Positions 33,111 to 42,509 of a DNA stretch of 44,029 bases are shown here, piece after piece. Both the position numbers and the translations under genes were made by a program. Position 1 is the first letter of the stretch; every line of letters starts with the position of its first letter. Under the pieces are notes generated by a model that saw only the letters and a program-made list of their open reading frames with translations, was not told the origin of the DNA and made no database searches. This DNA comes from Basidiobolus meristosporus CBS 931.73 (lineage: Eukaryota > Basidiobolomycota > Basidiobolomycetes > Basidiobolales > Basidiobolaceae): positions 1 through 44,029 of the forward strand of contig MCFE01000700.1 in assembly GCA_002104905.1 (NCBI GenBank), in the 5' to 3' direction.

Positions 33111-35118
33111 ACATATTGACTCTGGAGCATCTCAACACTTTACACGCCAAAAAGAACTTTTACCCACTATCAAGACATTCCAATTAAGAAGGATTTCATG
33201 GGTGACAATCAAATACTTGATGCAGTGGGAGAAGGAACTATCCAAGTAAACCTTAGAAGCAGTGAAGGAAGCCATACACTGACCTTTAAAGAAGTACTCC
33301 TTGTACCAGGAATAGCCAAGATCCTACTATCTGTAAGCAATGCCACTGCAGAAGGACTCAGTTTAAGCTTTGACAATTCTAGATGCAAGATCACTGATCA
33401 AAATGGAGCCTGTATTGCTTCAGGCATCAGAGATCAGAATCTGTACAAGTTGACTTATATTTTATAGTATCTGGAAGCCAGTATAAGTAACTTAAATGAA
33501 GAAACACCAATGCTTTGGCACAGGAGATTTAGACACATAAATTTTGATCATTTGCACATAATGATCAAAGATTAGCTAATTTCTGGAGTAAAAAAGGATC
33601 CTCCAGCTAATTTGGAGCACTGTGAAGCCTACATATATGGGAAACAAGATAGACAACCCTTCAAGAGCTCTGGGCTACTCAAAACTACAAAAATATTAGA
33701 TCTAATTCACTCAGATCTGTGTGAACCTATGCAAAATGTATCCGTAGGCAGGATGAAGTATTTAGTCACTTTTATTGATGATTACACAAGATACGCATGG
33801 ATCTATTTCATGGAGAGAAAGGAAGAAGCTCTGTCTAAGTCAAGGGAGTTTAAAGCCATGGTGGAGAGAGAAACTGGTGAAAAAATCAAGAAAATATGCT
33901 CCAATAATGGTGAAGAATATACCTCAAAACTGTTCATCCACTTATGCAAAACTCATGGGATAATGTAAGAGACTACTGTACCATACTCCCCACAGCAAAA
34001 TGGAGTATCAGAATGTGCTAACAGATCAACAATTGATATGGTAAGATCTATGATCCATGATCAAAAATTATCCTATGATTTTTGGGTGGAATCAGTTGTT
34101 ACTGCTGTGTATCTTAAATATAGGACTTATAACAGAATACTTTGTGATTCTACTCCATATGTAGCATGGTATGGGTACGGACCAAGTGCAGAACATCTGG
34201 AAATATTTGGGTGTACAGCATATGCCAAGAAACTCCCTGGAAATCAGTCAAAATTTGAACCAAAAAGTGTAAAATGCATATTTTTGGGCTACTGCAATGA
34301 GAGTAAAGAATACAGACTCTACAATACCAAAGCAAAGAAGCTAATCAAGTCCAGGAATGTGTTGTTTGATGAAAATTCAAAATCTTCACAAAAAATGACA
34401 TCAGTTGATGACAAAAATCTAATCCCAAATCCACAAATTGCCAGGATTGAATTAGAGCAAAACAGTAAAACCTTTTTCACTCTAGAGGACTTTACAACCA
34501 TACTTCAGCCAGAATCAGTGCCCAGGAATATCCCAGAAGTGATCATTCCAGTATCAAATGCCCAGAGATCCAATCAGACAAGAAATAGCCTAAATTACTA
34601 TATCAATGAGGGTACAAACTTAGCCTATGCCTATTCAGTCCATATTGATGAACCCCAGACTGTAAAAGAGGCCCTTAATAGCCCTCAGACAAAGTTTTGG
34701 AGATGAGCAATGACTGAGGAATATCAGGCCCTGATGGAAAATCAAAATTGGGACTTGGTCAAATTAACATTCAACCAAAAATCAATGGGGTGCAGATGGA
34801 TCTTTAAGACAAAATACAAGGCTGATGGTACACTTGAAAGATACAAAGCAAGACTTGTAGCCAAAGTATACTCTCAAACAAAAGGACTTGACTATACTGA
34901 GACCTTTGCACCGGTAGCCAAGCCAAATTCCATCAGATTGATATTGGCTATTGCAGCCAAATATAAGTTTTGTATTCATCAAATGGATGTAAAAACTACA
35001 CTTTTGAATGAAGAACTTGATGAGCACATGCACATGGGCCAGCCTGATGGGTTTGCTGACCAAGATAACCCCCATTTGGTCTGCAAGCTTAAAAAGTCTC
35101 AATGGTCTTAAACAATCA
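33111..35118 (+). pseudogene. Copia C protease, integrase and N-terminal RT
   Basis: A TGA replaces Trp just before HIDSGASQHF (protease, DSG intact). A one-base deletion near 33180 moves the frame to MGDNQILDAVGEGTIQ (also in copia A). Integrase: HRRFRHINFDH (zinc-binding His), TAG at a Gln codon, IHSDLCEPM (Asp present), CSNNGEEY (second catalytic Asp to Asn), TAA at a Gln codon, QQNGVSECANR (Glu present), then the IFGCTAYAKKLPGNQ and FLGYCNESKEYRLYN segments. RT begins after a stop at 34704: GCRWIFKTKYKADGT, YKARLVAKVYSQTKG, ETFAPVAKPNSIRLI. A frameshift near 35095 precedes NGLKQSP. Confidence 0.9.
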
Positions 35119-35123
35119 CCAAG

Positions 35124-36405
35124 TGTTATGAATAGACACAAGGCAGGAGAGTAGAGCTAGGCAAGGCGGGACCAGGAAAGGACTTAGGTGTGGATCAACA
35201 AGGTACAGTGTGTTTCCAAGGCAAGGTGGATTTCCAATGTAAGGCTGTTTATTCAAGACCTGTGTTTATCAGACTGAGGAATACATAAGGGGGATAAGAC
35301 TATATATGCTTTTTGGCAATACAGATGCCAAGAGATATTGGCTGATACTAATGGGGTTCTGGGGTGAGGCACAGTAAGTGTGCCAAGATAGAATATACTA
35401 AAGAACAGACTGGAATATCACTTGGCAATATGTCAGGGGTCTGCTGATCATGTGACTAGGTCATGTGACATGTAGTTACCATATATGGCATGGGACTGCA
35501 GAAATTCTAATGGGAAGCCTCCATAGAATGTTCCATTAGACTTGTTCTGTTTGATAGTGCCACATTGAGCCATGAGTGCCAAATGATGCCATAGTGTACC
35601 AGAGAGGTCAAGTGAGCCTATACTTGGCCACAGAGTGTGAAACATAGCTCTGCATCTTCATGTAAAGCAGCCACTGTGTTTCACCCATTGCAAAGGAGAA
35701 AATCCATTTTTTGATCTTTTTTTGTGGACCAATGTAGCTCAGGATGTGAAAGAGCACAGGAGAACTGGAGATATGCATCTGGTACTCAATACCCATGGCA
35801 CTATGAATCTAGCTCCTGTAGCTTGTATCATGTCACAAAAATGAGTGGCACTATCTTGGTCCACTGGTACTATCTGGCCCTATATTTAAATATTAGCCCT
35901 AAAGTAAGATCTATACAAAGCACTTATAGTGCCAGATAGTACCAGTGGACCAAGATAGTGCCATTCATTTTTGTGACATGATACAAGCTACAGGAGCTAG
36001 ATTCAGAGTGCCATGGGTATTGAGTACCAGATGCATATCTTCAATCTGCTTGTGCTTTAATACATTCTGCACAACATTGATCCAAAAAAAATGGTCAAAA
36101 AATGGATTTTCTCCAACACAATGGGTGAAACACAGGGGCTGCTTTGCATGAAGATGCAGAGCTATGTTTCACACTCTGTGGCCAGGTAGAGGCTCACTTG
36201 GCCTCTCCGGCACACTATGGCATCATTTGGCACTCATGGCTCAATGTGGCACTATCCAACGGAACAAGTCTATTGTGTAATGCTGACTTAGAGCTTTCAA
36301 GAACTTGCTAGAATGTAGTAGAACTTTCTAGAAGGAACTGGGATTTCTTCACTGACTTGATTTGGCTAGATTATTGAAGACCAGGGATGTCATGTGATCA
36401 CAACA
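35124..36405 (+). mobile_element. Solo LTR of an otherwise unseen family, in copia C
   Basis: TGTTATGAAT...GATCACAACA flanked by CCAAG on both sides (35119-35123 and 36406-36410). Removing it with one CCAAG restores LKQSPRAW in RT. Without the foldback at 35538-36271 it is about 545 bp. No internal region or second copy of this family is seen. Orientation cannot be fixed from this copy alone. Confidence 0.85.
35538..36271. mobile_element. Foldback element 3, inside the solo LTR
   Basis: Termini AGACTTGTTCTG and CGGAACAAGTCT, ATT on both sides (35535-35537 and 36272-36274), a clean 3-bp duplication. Arms of about 345 bp are highly similar to each other and to element 1, with the same AT-rich centre (atttaaatattagccctaaa). 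Terminal TGGCACTATN arrays are present at both ends. Confidence 0.9.
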
Positions 36406-36410
36406 CCAAG

Positions 36411-37325
36411 AGCCTGGACTTGTAAGATAGATTCTTATTTGGAATCTTTGAGCTTCAAAAGGAGTAATGCTGACTATAGTATATACAATAAGCCAGATTG
36501 AGAAAATCTAGTTCTATTAGCTCTACATGTGGATGATCTTATTATAGCAGCCAATAACCTAGCAACATTGGAAGAGACTAAATACAGCCTATCTAAAGGG
36601 TTCAAGATGACCAATCCAGGAGAACTCAGTTACTACTTAGGGATTAAGTGCTCCATAGACAGAAGTACCCAGACTATTACCCTAAGCCAATCCAGGTATA
36701 TTCAGGACATACTAAAGAAGTACAAAATGGAAGACTCTAAACCAGCAGCTACCCCAATGGAGACACACCATAACTTGGTCAAAACTCAACTAAAGCAAGA
36801 GAGCTTGGTGCCATCTGAAAGCCCTGACTTTCCTTATCAATCTATGGTTGGCAGTCTGATGTATATCATGCTTAGAATATGTCCAGATCTCTCATATACA
36901 GTGGGAGTTGTTAGCCAGCATAATCAGAACTATGGATCTAATCATATTGCAGCAGTTAAGCAAATATTTAGATACCTAAGAGGGACTGCTGATATCTGCT
37001 TAGAATACACTCATAAGGACTCAGAACAGGATCTTGTGGGATACTCTGATGCTCATTGGGGCCAAAGCTTAGAAGACAGAAGATCCATCACAGAATACAC
37101 CTTTCTTTACTATAAAGGAGCAGTTGCATAGAATTCAAGAAAGCAACCAACCATAGCACTTCCTACCACCAAGGCAGAGTGCATAGCAGCCTGTGAAGCT
37201 ACAAAAGAAGCAATGTGGTTAAGAAAGCTTTTTACAGATTTAGGCCCATGTCAAAAAATGCCTATTACTTTATTTCAAGATAATCAAGGATGTATTCAAT
37301 TATGTAGAAATCTAACTTTTCATGC
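36411..37325 (+). pseudogene. Copia C RT palm and RNase H
   Basis: Continues RAW-CKIDSYLESLSFK from before the solo LTR. The catalytic box reads HVDD (normally YVDD). 36529-37131 has LSYYLGIKCSIDRSTQTITLSQS, GSLMYIMLRICPDLSY and LRGTADICLEY, then RNase H with VGYSDAHWGQS. TAG at a Trp codon (37129) is followed by KAECIAACEATKEAMWLRK and TLFQDNQGCIQL, ending at FHA. The C-terminal KHIDIRHHF to KLGLVSMNI part is missing. Confidence 0.9.
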
Positions 37326-38094
37326 TGTGGTGGTGTATAGGTCCAAGGGAGAGATACATCCAACACTTCTCAAGTGTTTTGTGTGTGGGGTGTTCACTGG
37401 GTGCAATAACCTCTGGCAAAAGCTTGCTAGGAATACTTGGGTTCTGTCTCTAATCTAATGTGAAGGGGAATAAAGCCACAAGCTTGTCAAGGGAAAACTA
37501 TTGAGCTACAATCCCCAACTTAGTTGGCGTCTTAACAAAAGTATGTGCTGGGTTCAGCGTCCTTTGAGATGACAATGTACTAAAGCTTCCAAAGTCAAAA
37601 CAACTGTAAACTCCACCAGCAGGGACTTGAAAAGAATGCAGCTGTGGTCAATAGTTACAAAGACAGAAAAGTATCTTTGCCTGTACAAGAACAAACTTAG
37701 GAAAGAATCAAATATAATAAAAGATACCTACTCTGAGTATTCCTCACAAGTAGTGCCTCCAAGGTCAGTTGGCTGTCAGCACGGTTTCCTGGGAGTGTCC
37801 TGTGGTCTGGGGTTGGAAGTTCAGGTAGCAGCAGGTAGCAGCAATCACACTAATCAACAAGTTGGTATATTGATAAAAGGGATGATGATTTATTGTAGAG
37901 GGATAGCCTCCCTTATACACTTTTCTCACTGGCTGTGATTACTATTCATGGTGTTCCAGAAGGCTCCGGATATCAATAGAAATCTTAATGACATCAGAAT
38001 GACCTAAGAATGTTCTAAGTAGGTGCCGGAAGGTTCTAAGAGGCACAGCACATCCAACCAATCAGGAATCAGTATTCTGAGACCTGTGTAACAT
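37326..38094 (-). repeat. Inverted 769-bp remainder of the gypsy LTR
   Basis: Reverse complement of the LTR from the base after 'tatccct' to its CACCACCACA end. It starts where the 27211-27510 piece stops (within about 6 bp), and 300 + 769 = 1069, against 1070 for the complete LTR. The 37326 side is an authentic LTR terminus; the 38094 side is a break. Confidence 0.9.
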
Positions 38095-38098
38095 GTAA

Positions 38099-38441
38099 GT
38101 CAAAACTCAGCTAAATCAAGAGTGCTTGCTGCCATCTGAAAGCCCAGTCTTTCCTCACCAATCTATGGCTGGCAGTTTGATATACTTCATGCTATGAACA
38201 TGTCTACTGATGTTATATTTGGTAAGAGTTGTCAGCCAGCATAGCTAGAACAGTGGATCTGATCATATTGCAGCAGCTAAGCAAATTTCTAGATACTTCA
38301 AATGAACTGCTGAAATATGCTTAGGGTACACCTATAAGAATGCAGAATAATATCTTGTGGTATATTCTGATGCTAATTAGGGAAAAAACCTGAATGAAGG
38401 AGGAGCTGCCACAAGATACTATTTCTTTCCTGTAAAGAAGC
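38099..38441 (+). pseudogene. Copia D: decayed RT/RNase H fragment
   Basis: Plus-strand remnant matching copia C from LVKTQLKQESLVPSESP to the SYCFLYCKGA-like segment: SESPVFPHQSMAGSL, VVSQHS, DHIAAAKQISRY and YSDAN are readable. More decayed than copia A-C, with several stops. Not the continuation of copia C, whose RNase H is already present upstream. Bounded by the LTR break at 38094 and by copia A's LTR at 38442. Confidence 0.75.
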
Positions 38442-38791
38442 TGTTGTAAGAGTCTTGGAGATATTGGGAGTGATTGGGAGAACAAGTAGATTATGTGGTT
38501 TTCAATTAATGATTTATTGAGTGTAAAAGTAGTACTTATACTTTTACCTTGTCTTGGCATTACAAACATGCAGAATAGGCTAATGAAGGTCTCAAGAACA
38601 TGTGTGCAAAGTTTGGGGCTGTTTGGACAACTTTGAGATTTTTCATGTTCTGGGTACCTGGTATTTTGGTCAAAATATTCTAAGTAAATCCCGACAAGGA
38701 ATTTGGTCAGTATTCTCTAGGATTTAAGGGTAATGATCTAAGTGACTAAGTTAGGTGAATATTTAGGTGGAATTACAAGTTTTTTACAACA
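38442..38791 (-). repeat. 3' LTR of copia A
   Basis: 350 bp with perfect inverted ends TGTTGTAA...TTACAACA. The minus strand has TATAAGTACT (38531-38540) and AATAAATC (38511-38518). Nearly identical to LTR B, and its end is found in the 57-bp remnant of copia C. Confidence 0.9.
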
Positions 38792-38802
38792 CTTCCACTC
38801 AG

Positions 38803-40560
38803 CTAAATGTTCATACTGACTAGTCCTAATTTTGACTTAAGATATTCAAACTTGTCTCTAGCTAATGGTTTGGTAAATATGTCTGCCATCATTTCATCTG
38901 TAGGACAGTAAACTAAGCTCACTAAGTCATTCTCTATAGCTTTATGTATGAAATGATGTCTAATATCTATGTGCTTGTTTCTAGCATGAAAAGTTGGATT
39001 TCTACATAATTGTATGCATCCTTGATTATCTTGAAATAAAGTAATAGGTGTTTTGTGACATAAGCCTAAATCTGTAAAAGGTTTTCCTAACCACATTGCT
39101 TCTTTTGTAGCTTCACAGGCTGGCATATACTCTGCCTCTGAGGTGGAAAGTGCTACGGTTATTTGCTTTCCTGAATTCCATGACATTGCTCCTTTACAGT
39201 AAAGAAAGGTGTATCCTGTAGTGGATCTTCTGTCTTCTAAATTTTGTCCCCAATCAGCATCAGAGTATCCCACAAGGTCCTGTTCTGAATCCTTAAAAGT
39301 GTATCTTAAGCAGATATCAGCAGTTCCTTTTAGGTATCTAAAAATCCGCTTAACTGCTGCAATATGATCAGATTCATAGTTCTGACAATGTTGGCTGACA
39401 ACTCCCACTGAATATGAGATATCTGGACATGTTTTAAGCATGATATACATCAGACGGCCGGCCATTAATTGATAAGGAAAGTCAGGGCTTTCAGATGGCA
39501 CCAAGCTCTCTTGATTTGGTTGAGTTTGGACTTAGTTAAGGTTTGTCTCCATCAGGGTAGCTGCCAGTTTACAGTCTTCCATTTGGTACTTCTTTAGTAT
39601 ATCTTGAATATACTTGGACTGACTTAGTGTGATAGTCTGGGTACTTCTGTCTATGAAGAACTTAATCCCTAAATAGTAACTAAGTTCTCCTAGATTGGAC
39701 ATCTTGAACTCCTTACATAGGCTTGATTTAGTCTCTTCTAATGCTTCTAGGTTATTGGCGGCTATAATAAGATCATCCTCATATAGGGCTAATAGAGCTG
39801 GGTTTGCTCTATCTGGCTTATAGTATATACTATAGCCAGCATTACTCTTTTTGAAACTCAAAGATTCCAAATAAGAATCTATCTTGCAATTCCAGGCTCT
39901 TGGTGATTCTTTGAGACCATATGGTGACTTTTTAAGCTTGCAGACCAAATGGGGGTTATCATGGTCAGCAAACCCATCAGGCTGGTCCATATACACATCC
40001 TTATCAAGTTCTCCATTCCAAAATGCTGCTTTTACATCCATTTGAGGAATAAAAAACTTATACTTGGCTGCAATAGCCAATATTAATCTGATGGAATTAA
40101 ACTTGGCTACCGGTGCAAAGGTCTCAGTATAGTCAAGTCCTTTTGTTTGAGAGTATCCTTTGGCTACAAGTCTTGCTTTGTATCTTTCAATTGTACCATC
40201 AGCCTTGTATTTTGTCTTGAAGACCCATCTGCATACAATTGATTTTTGGTTGATTGGTAATTTGACTAAGTCCCAAGTTTGATCTTCCATCAGGGCCTGA
40301 TATTCCTCAATCATTGCAGATCTCCAAAAATTTGTCTGAGGGCTATTTAGGGCCTCCTTTACAGTCTGAGGTTCAACAATATGGACTGAATAGGCATAGG
40401 CTAAGTTTGTACCCTCATTGATATAGTAGTTTGGGCTATTACTTGTCTGATTGGATCTCTGGGCATTTGAGACTGGAATGATCACTTCTGGGATATTCCT
40501 GGGCACCAATTCTGGCTGAACCACAGTTGTAGAGTCCTCTGGAGTGAAAAAGTTTTCATT
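38803..40560 (-). pseudogene. Copia A reverse transcriptase and RNase H
   Basis: RT 39532-40524: VCRWVFKTKYKADGT, RYKARLVAKGYSQTKG, ETFAPVAKFNSIRLI, KAAFWNGELDKDVYMDQPDG, KLKKSPYGLKESPRAW. The catalytic box reads LYEDD (YVDD in copia B). An in-frame TAA near 39530, at a Leu codon of copia B, separates RT from 38803-39504 (233 codons): SESPDFPYQLMAGRLMYIML, VGYSDADWGQN (RNase H), LSTSEAEYM, HFIHKAIENDL and a normal C-terminal KSKLGLVSMNI. Otherwise intact. Confidence 0.92.
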
Positions 40561-41500
40561 GTTTTGCTCTGATTAAATCCTGACAATTGGTGGACTTGAG
40601 ATCAAATTTTTGTCATCAACTGATGTCATTTTTTGTGAAGATTTTGAATTTTCATCAAACAACACATCCCTGGACTTGATCAGCTTCTTTGCTTTGGTAT
40701 TGTAGAGTCTGTATGCCTTACTCTAATTGCAGTAGCCCAAAAATATGCATTTTACACTTTTTGGCTCAAATTTTGACTGATTTCTGGCCAGTTTTTTGGC
40801 ATATGCTGTACACCCAAATATTCTTAGACGTTCTGCACTTGGTCTGTATCCATACCATGCTTCAAATGGAGTAGAATCACAAAGTATTTTGTTATAACTC
40901 CTATTCTTAAGGTATACAGCAGTGGCAACTGATTCCGCCCAAAAATCATAGGATAATTTTTGATCATGGATCATAGATCTTGCAATATCAAATATTGATC
41001 TGTTAGCTTGTTCTGCTACTCCATTTTGCTGTGGGGAGTATGGTACAGTAGTCTCTTGCTTTATCCCATGAATTTTGCAGAAGTGGATGAAGAGTTTTGA
41101 GGTATATTCTCCACCATTGTCAGAGCGTATTTTCTTGATTTTTTGACCAGTTTCTCTCTCCACCATGGCTTTAAACTCCCTGAACTTAGACAGAGCTTCT
41201 TCCTTTCTCTCCATGAAATAGACCCATGTGTATCTTGCATAATCATCAATAAAAGTGATTAAATACTTCATCCTGCCTAAGGATAAATTTTGCATAGGTC
41301 CACACAGTTCTGAGTGAATTAGATCTAATTTTTTCTTAGTTTTGATTAACCTAGAGCTGTTGAACAGTTGTCTGGCTTGTTTCCCATATATGCAGGCTTC
41401 ACAGTGCTCCAAATTTGCTGGGGATCAATTTTCACTCCAGAAATTAGCTGATCTTTGATCATTTTACGCAAATAATCAGAATTGATGTGTCCAAATCTCC
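40561..41500 (-). pseudogene. Copia A integrase
   Basis: An open stretch 40723-41412 (229 codons) with KKLDLIHSELCGPM (first catalytic Asp changed to Glu), YLITFIDDYARYTWVYF, IRSDNGGEY (Asp), SPQQNGVAEQANR (Glu), YDFWAESVATAVYLKNR, and the GYRPSAERLRIFGCTAYAKK and CIFLGYCN segments. The linker 40561-40722 is degraded, with a stop after GYCN. The zinc-binding segment HRRFGHINSDYL is upstream, in the next ORF. A frameshift near 41410 splits the two. Confidence 0.9.
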
Positions 41501-42150
41501 TGTGCCAAAGCATTGGTGTTTCTTCATTTAAGTTACTTATATTGGCTTCCAAATATGATGGAATACAAGTTAACTGGTATAGATTCTGATCTTTAATGCC
41601 CAAAGCAATATGGGCACCATTTTGATCAGTGATCCTGCATCCAGAATTGTCAAAACTGAAACTGAGTCCTTCTGCTGTGGCCTTGCTTACAGAGAGTAGG
41701 TTCGTGGCTATTTCTGGTACATAGAGTACTTCTTTAAAGGTCATTTTATGGCTTCCTTCACTGCTTCTAAGGTTTACTTGGATAGTTCCTTCTCCCACTG
41801 CATCAAGTGTTCTATCATCACCCATGAAAACCTTCTTAATTGGAATTTCTTGATATTGCGTAAAAGTTCTTTTTGGTGTGTAAAGTGTTGAGAAGCTCCA
41901 GAGTCAATATACCATGCCTGAGAATCCTTGTTTGTGGTCATATTTAGTGCAGATATGAATAGTCTATCTTCAGTTGTTGCAGCATTTCCATATTCAGTCT
42001 TCTTTTGCTGATAATCTCTCTTTTTGAGACACCAGTCTGATGTGTGTCCTTTCCTTTTGCAGTAGTTGCAAAACAGGCTGCTGTTGCCTTTGTAAGGTCT
42101 TGGGTACCTTGTTTTGTTGGTTATCATTGCTTATTAAAGCATTTTCTTCT
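41501..42150 (-). pseudogene. Copia A zinc knuckle and protease
   Basis: 42127 leftward: CNYCKRKGHTSDWC, an intact CX2CX4HX4C knuckle, then AWYIDSGASQHFTHQKE (DSG). The frame moves by one base at about 41830-41845, then MGDDRTLDAVGEGTIQVNLRSSEGS, VLYVPEIATNLLSVSKATAEGL and integrase start LWHRRFGHINSDYL. The one-base loss is at the same place in copia C. Confidence 0.9.
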
Positions 42151-42498
42151 TGTTGTAAGAATCATGGAGATATTGCAAGTCATTGGGAGAACAAGTAGAT
42201 TATGTGGTTTTCACTTAATGATTTATTGAATGTAAAAGTAGTATTTATACTTTTACCTGGTCTTGGCATTATAAACACGTAGAATAGGTTAAGGAAGGTC
42301 CTAAGAACATGTGTGCAAAGTTTGGGGCTGTTTCGACAACTTTGAGATTTTTCATGTTCTGGGTACCTGGTATTTTGGTGAAAATATTCTAAGTAAATCC
42401 CAACAAGGAATTTGGTCAGTATTCTCTAGGATTTGAAGGTGATGATCTAAGTGACTAAGTTAGGTGAGTATTTAGGTGGAATTACAAATTTTACAACA
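42151..42498 (-). repeat. 3' LTR of copia B
   Basis: 348 bp, TGTTGTAA...TTACAACA, colinear with LTR A. The minus strand has TATAAATAC (42241-42249) and an AATAAATCATT. Confidence 0.9.
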
Positions 42499-42509
42499 CT
42501 CCCACTCAG

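Larger units (their letters stand above)
32190..37325 (+). mobile_element. Ty1/copia retrotransposon C, with nested insertions
   Basis: Only the last 57 bp of the 5' LTR remain (32190-32246, matching the ends of LTRs A and B). Primer-binding site, gag, protease, integrase, RT and most of RNase H follow. An unrelated solo LTR with a foldback inside it sits in RT (35124-36405). The 3' end is cut by the inverted gypsy LTR piece at 37326. Same family as copia A and B. Confidence 0.9.
38442..42150 (-). mobile_element. Ty1/copia retrotransposon A, minus strand, interrupted by copia B
   Basis: 3' LTR (38442-38791), polypurine tract (minus strand GCTGAGTGGAAG, 38792-38803), RNase H, RT, integrase, protease and zinc knuckle read leftwards. 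At 42150 the gag is cut by the 3' LTR of copia B. The rest of gag and the 5' LTR are expected beyond the window. Confidence 0.9.

Noticed and set aside
38099-38441. Continuation of copia C after the gypsy LTR piece
   Set aside because: It repeats a part of RT and RNase H already present at 36770-37110 and is more decayed, so it is a separate copy.
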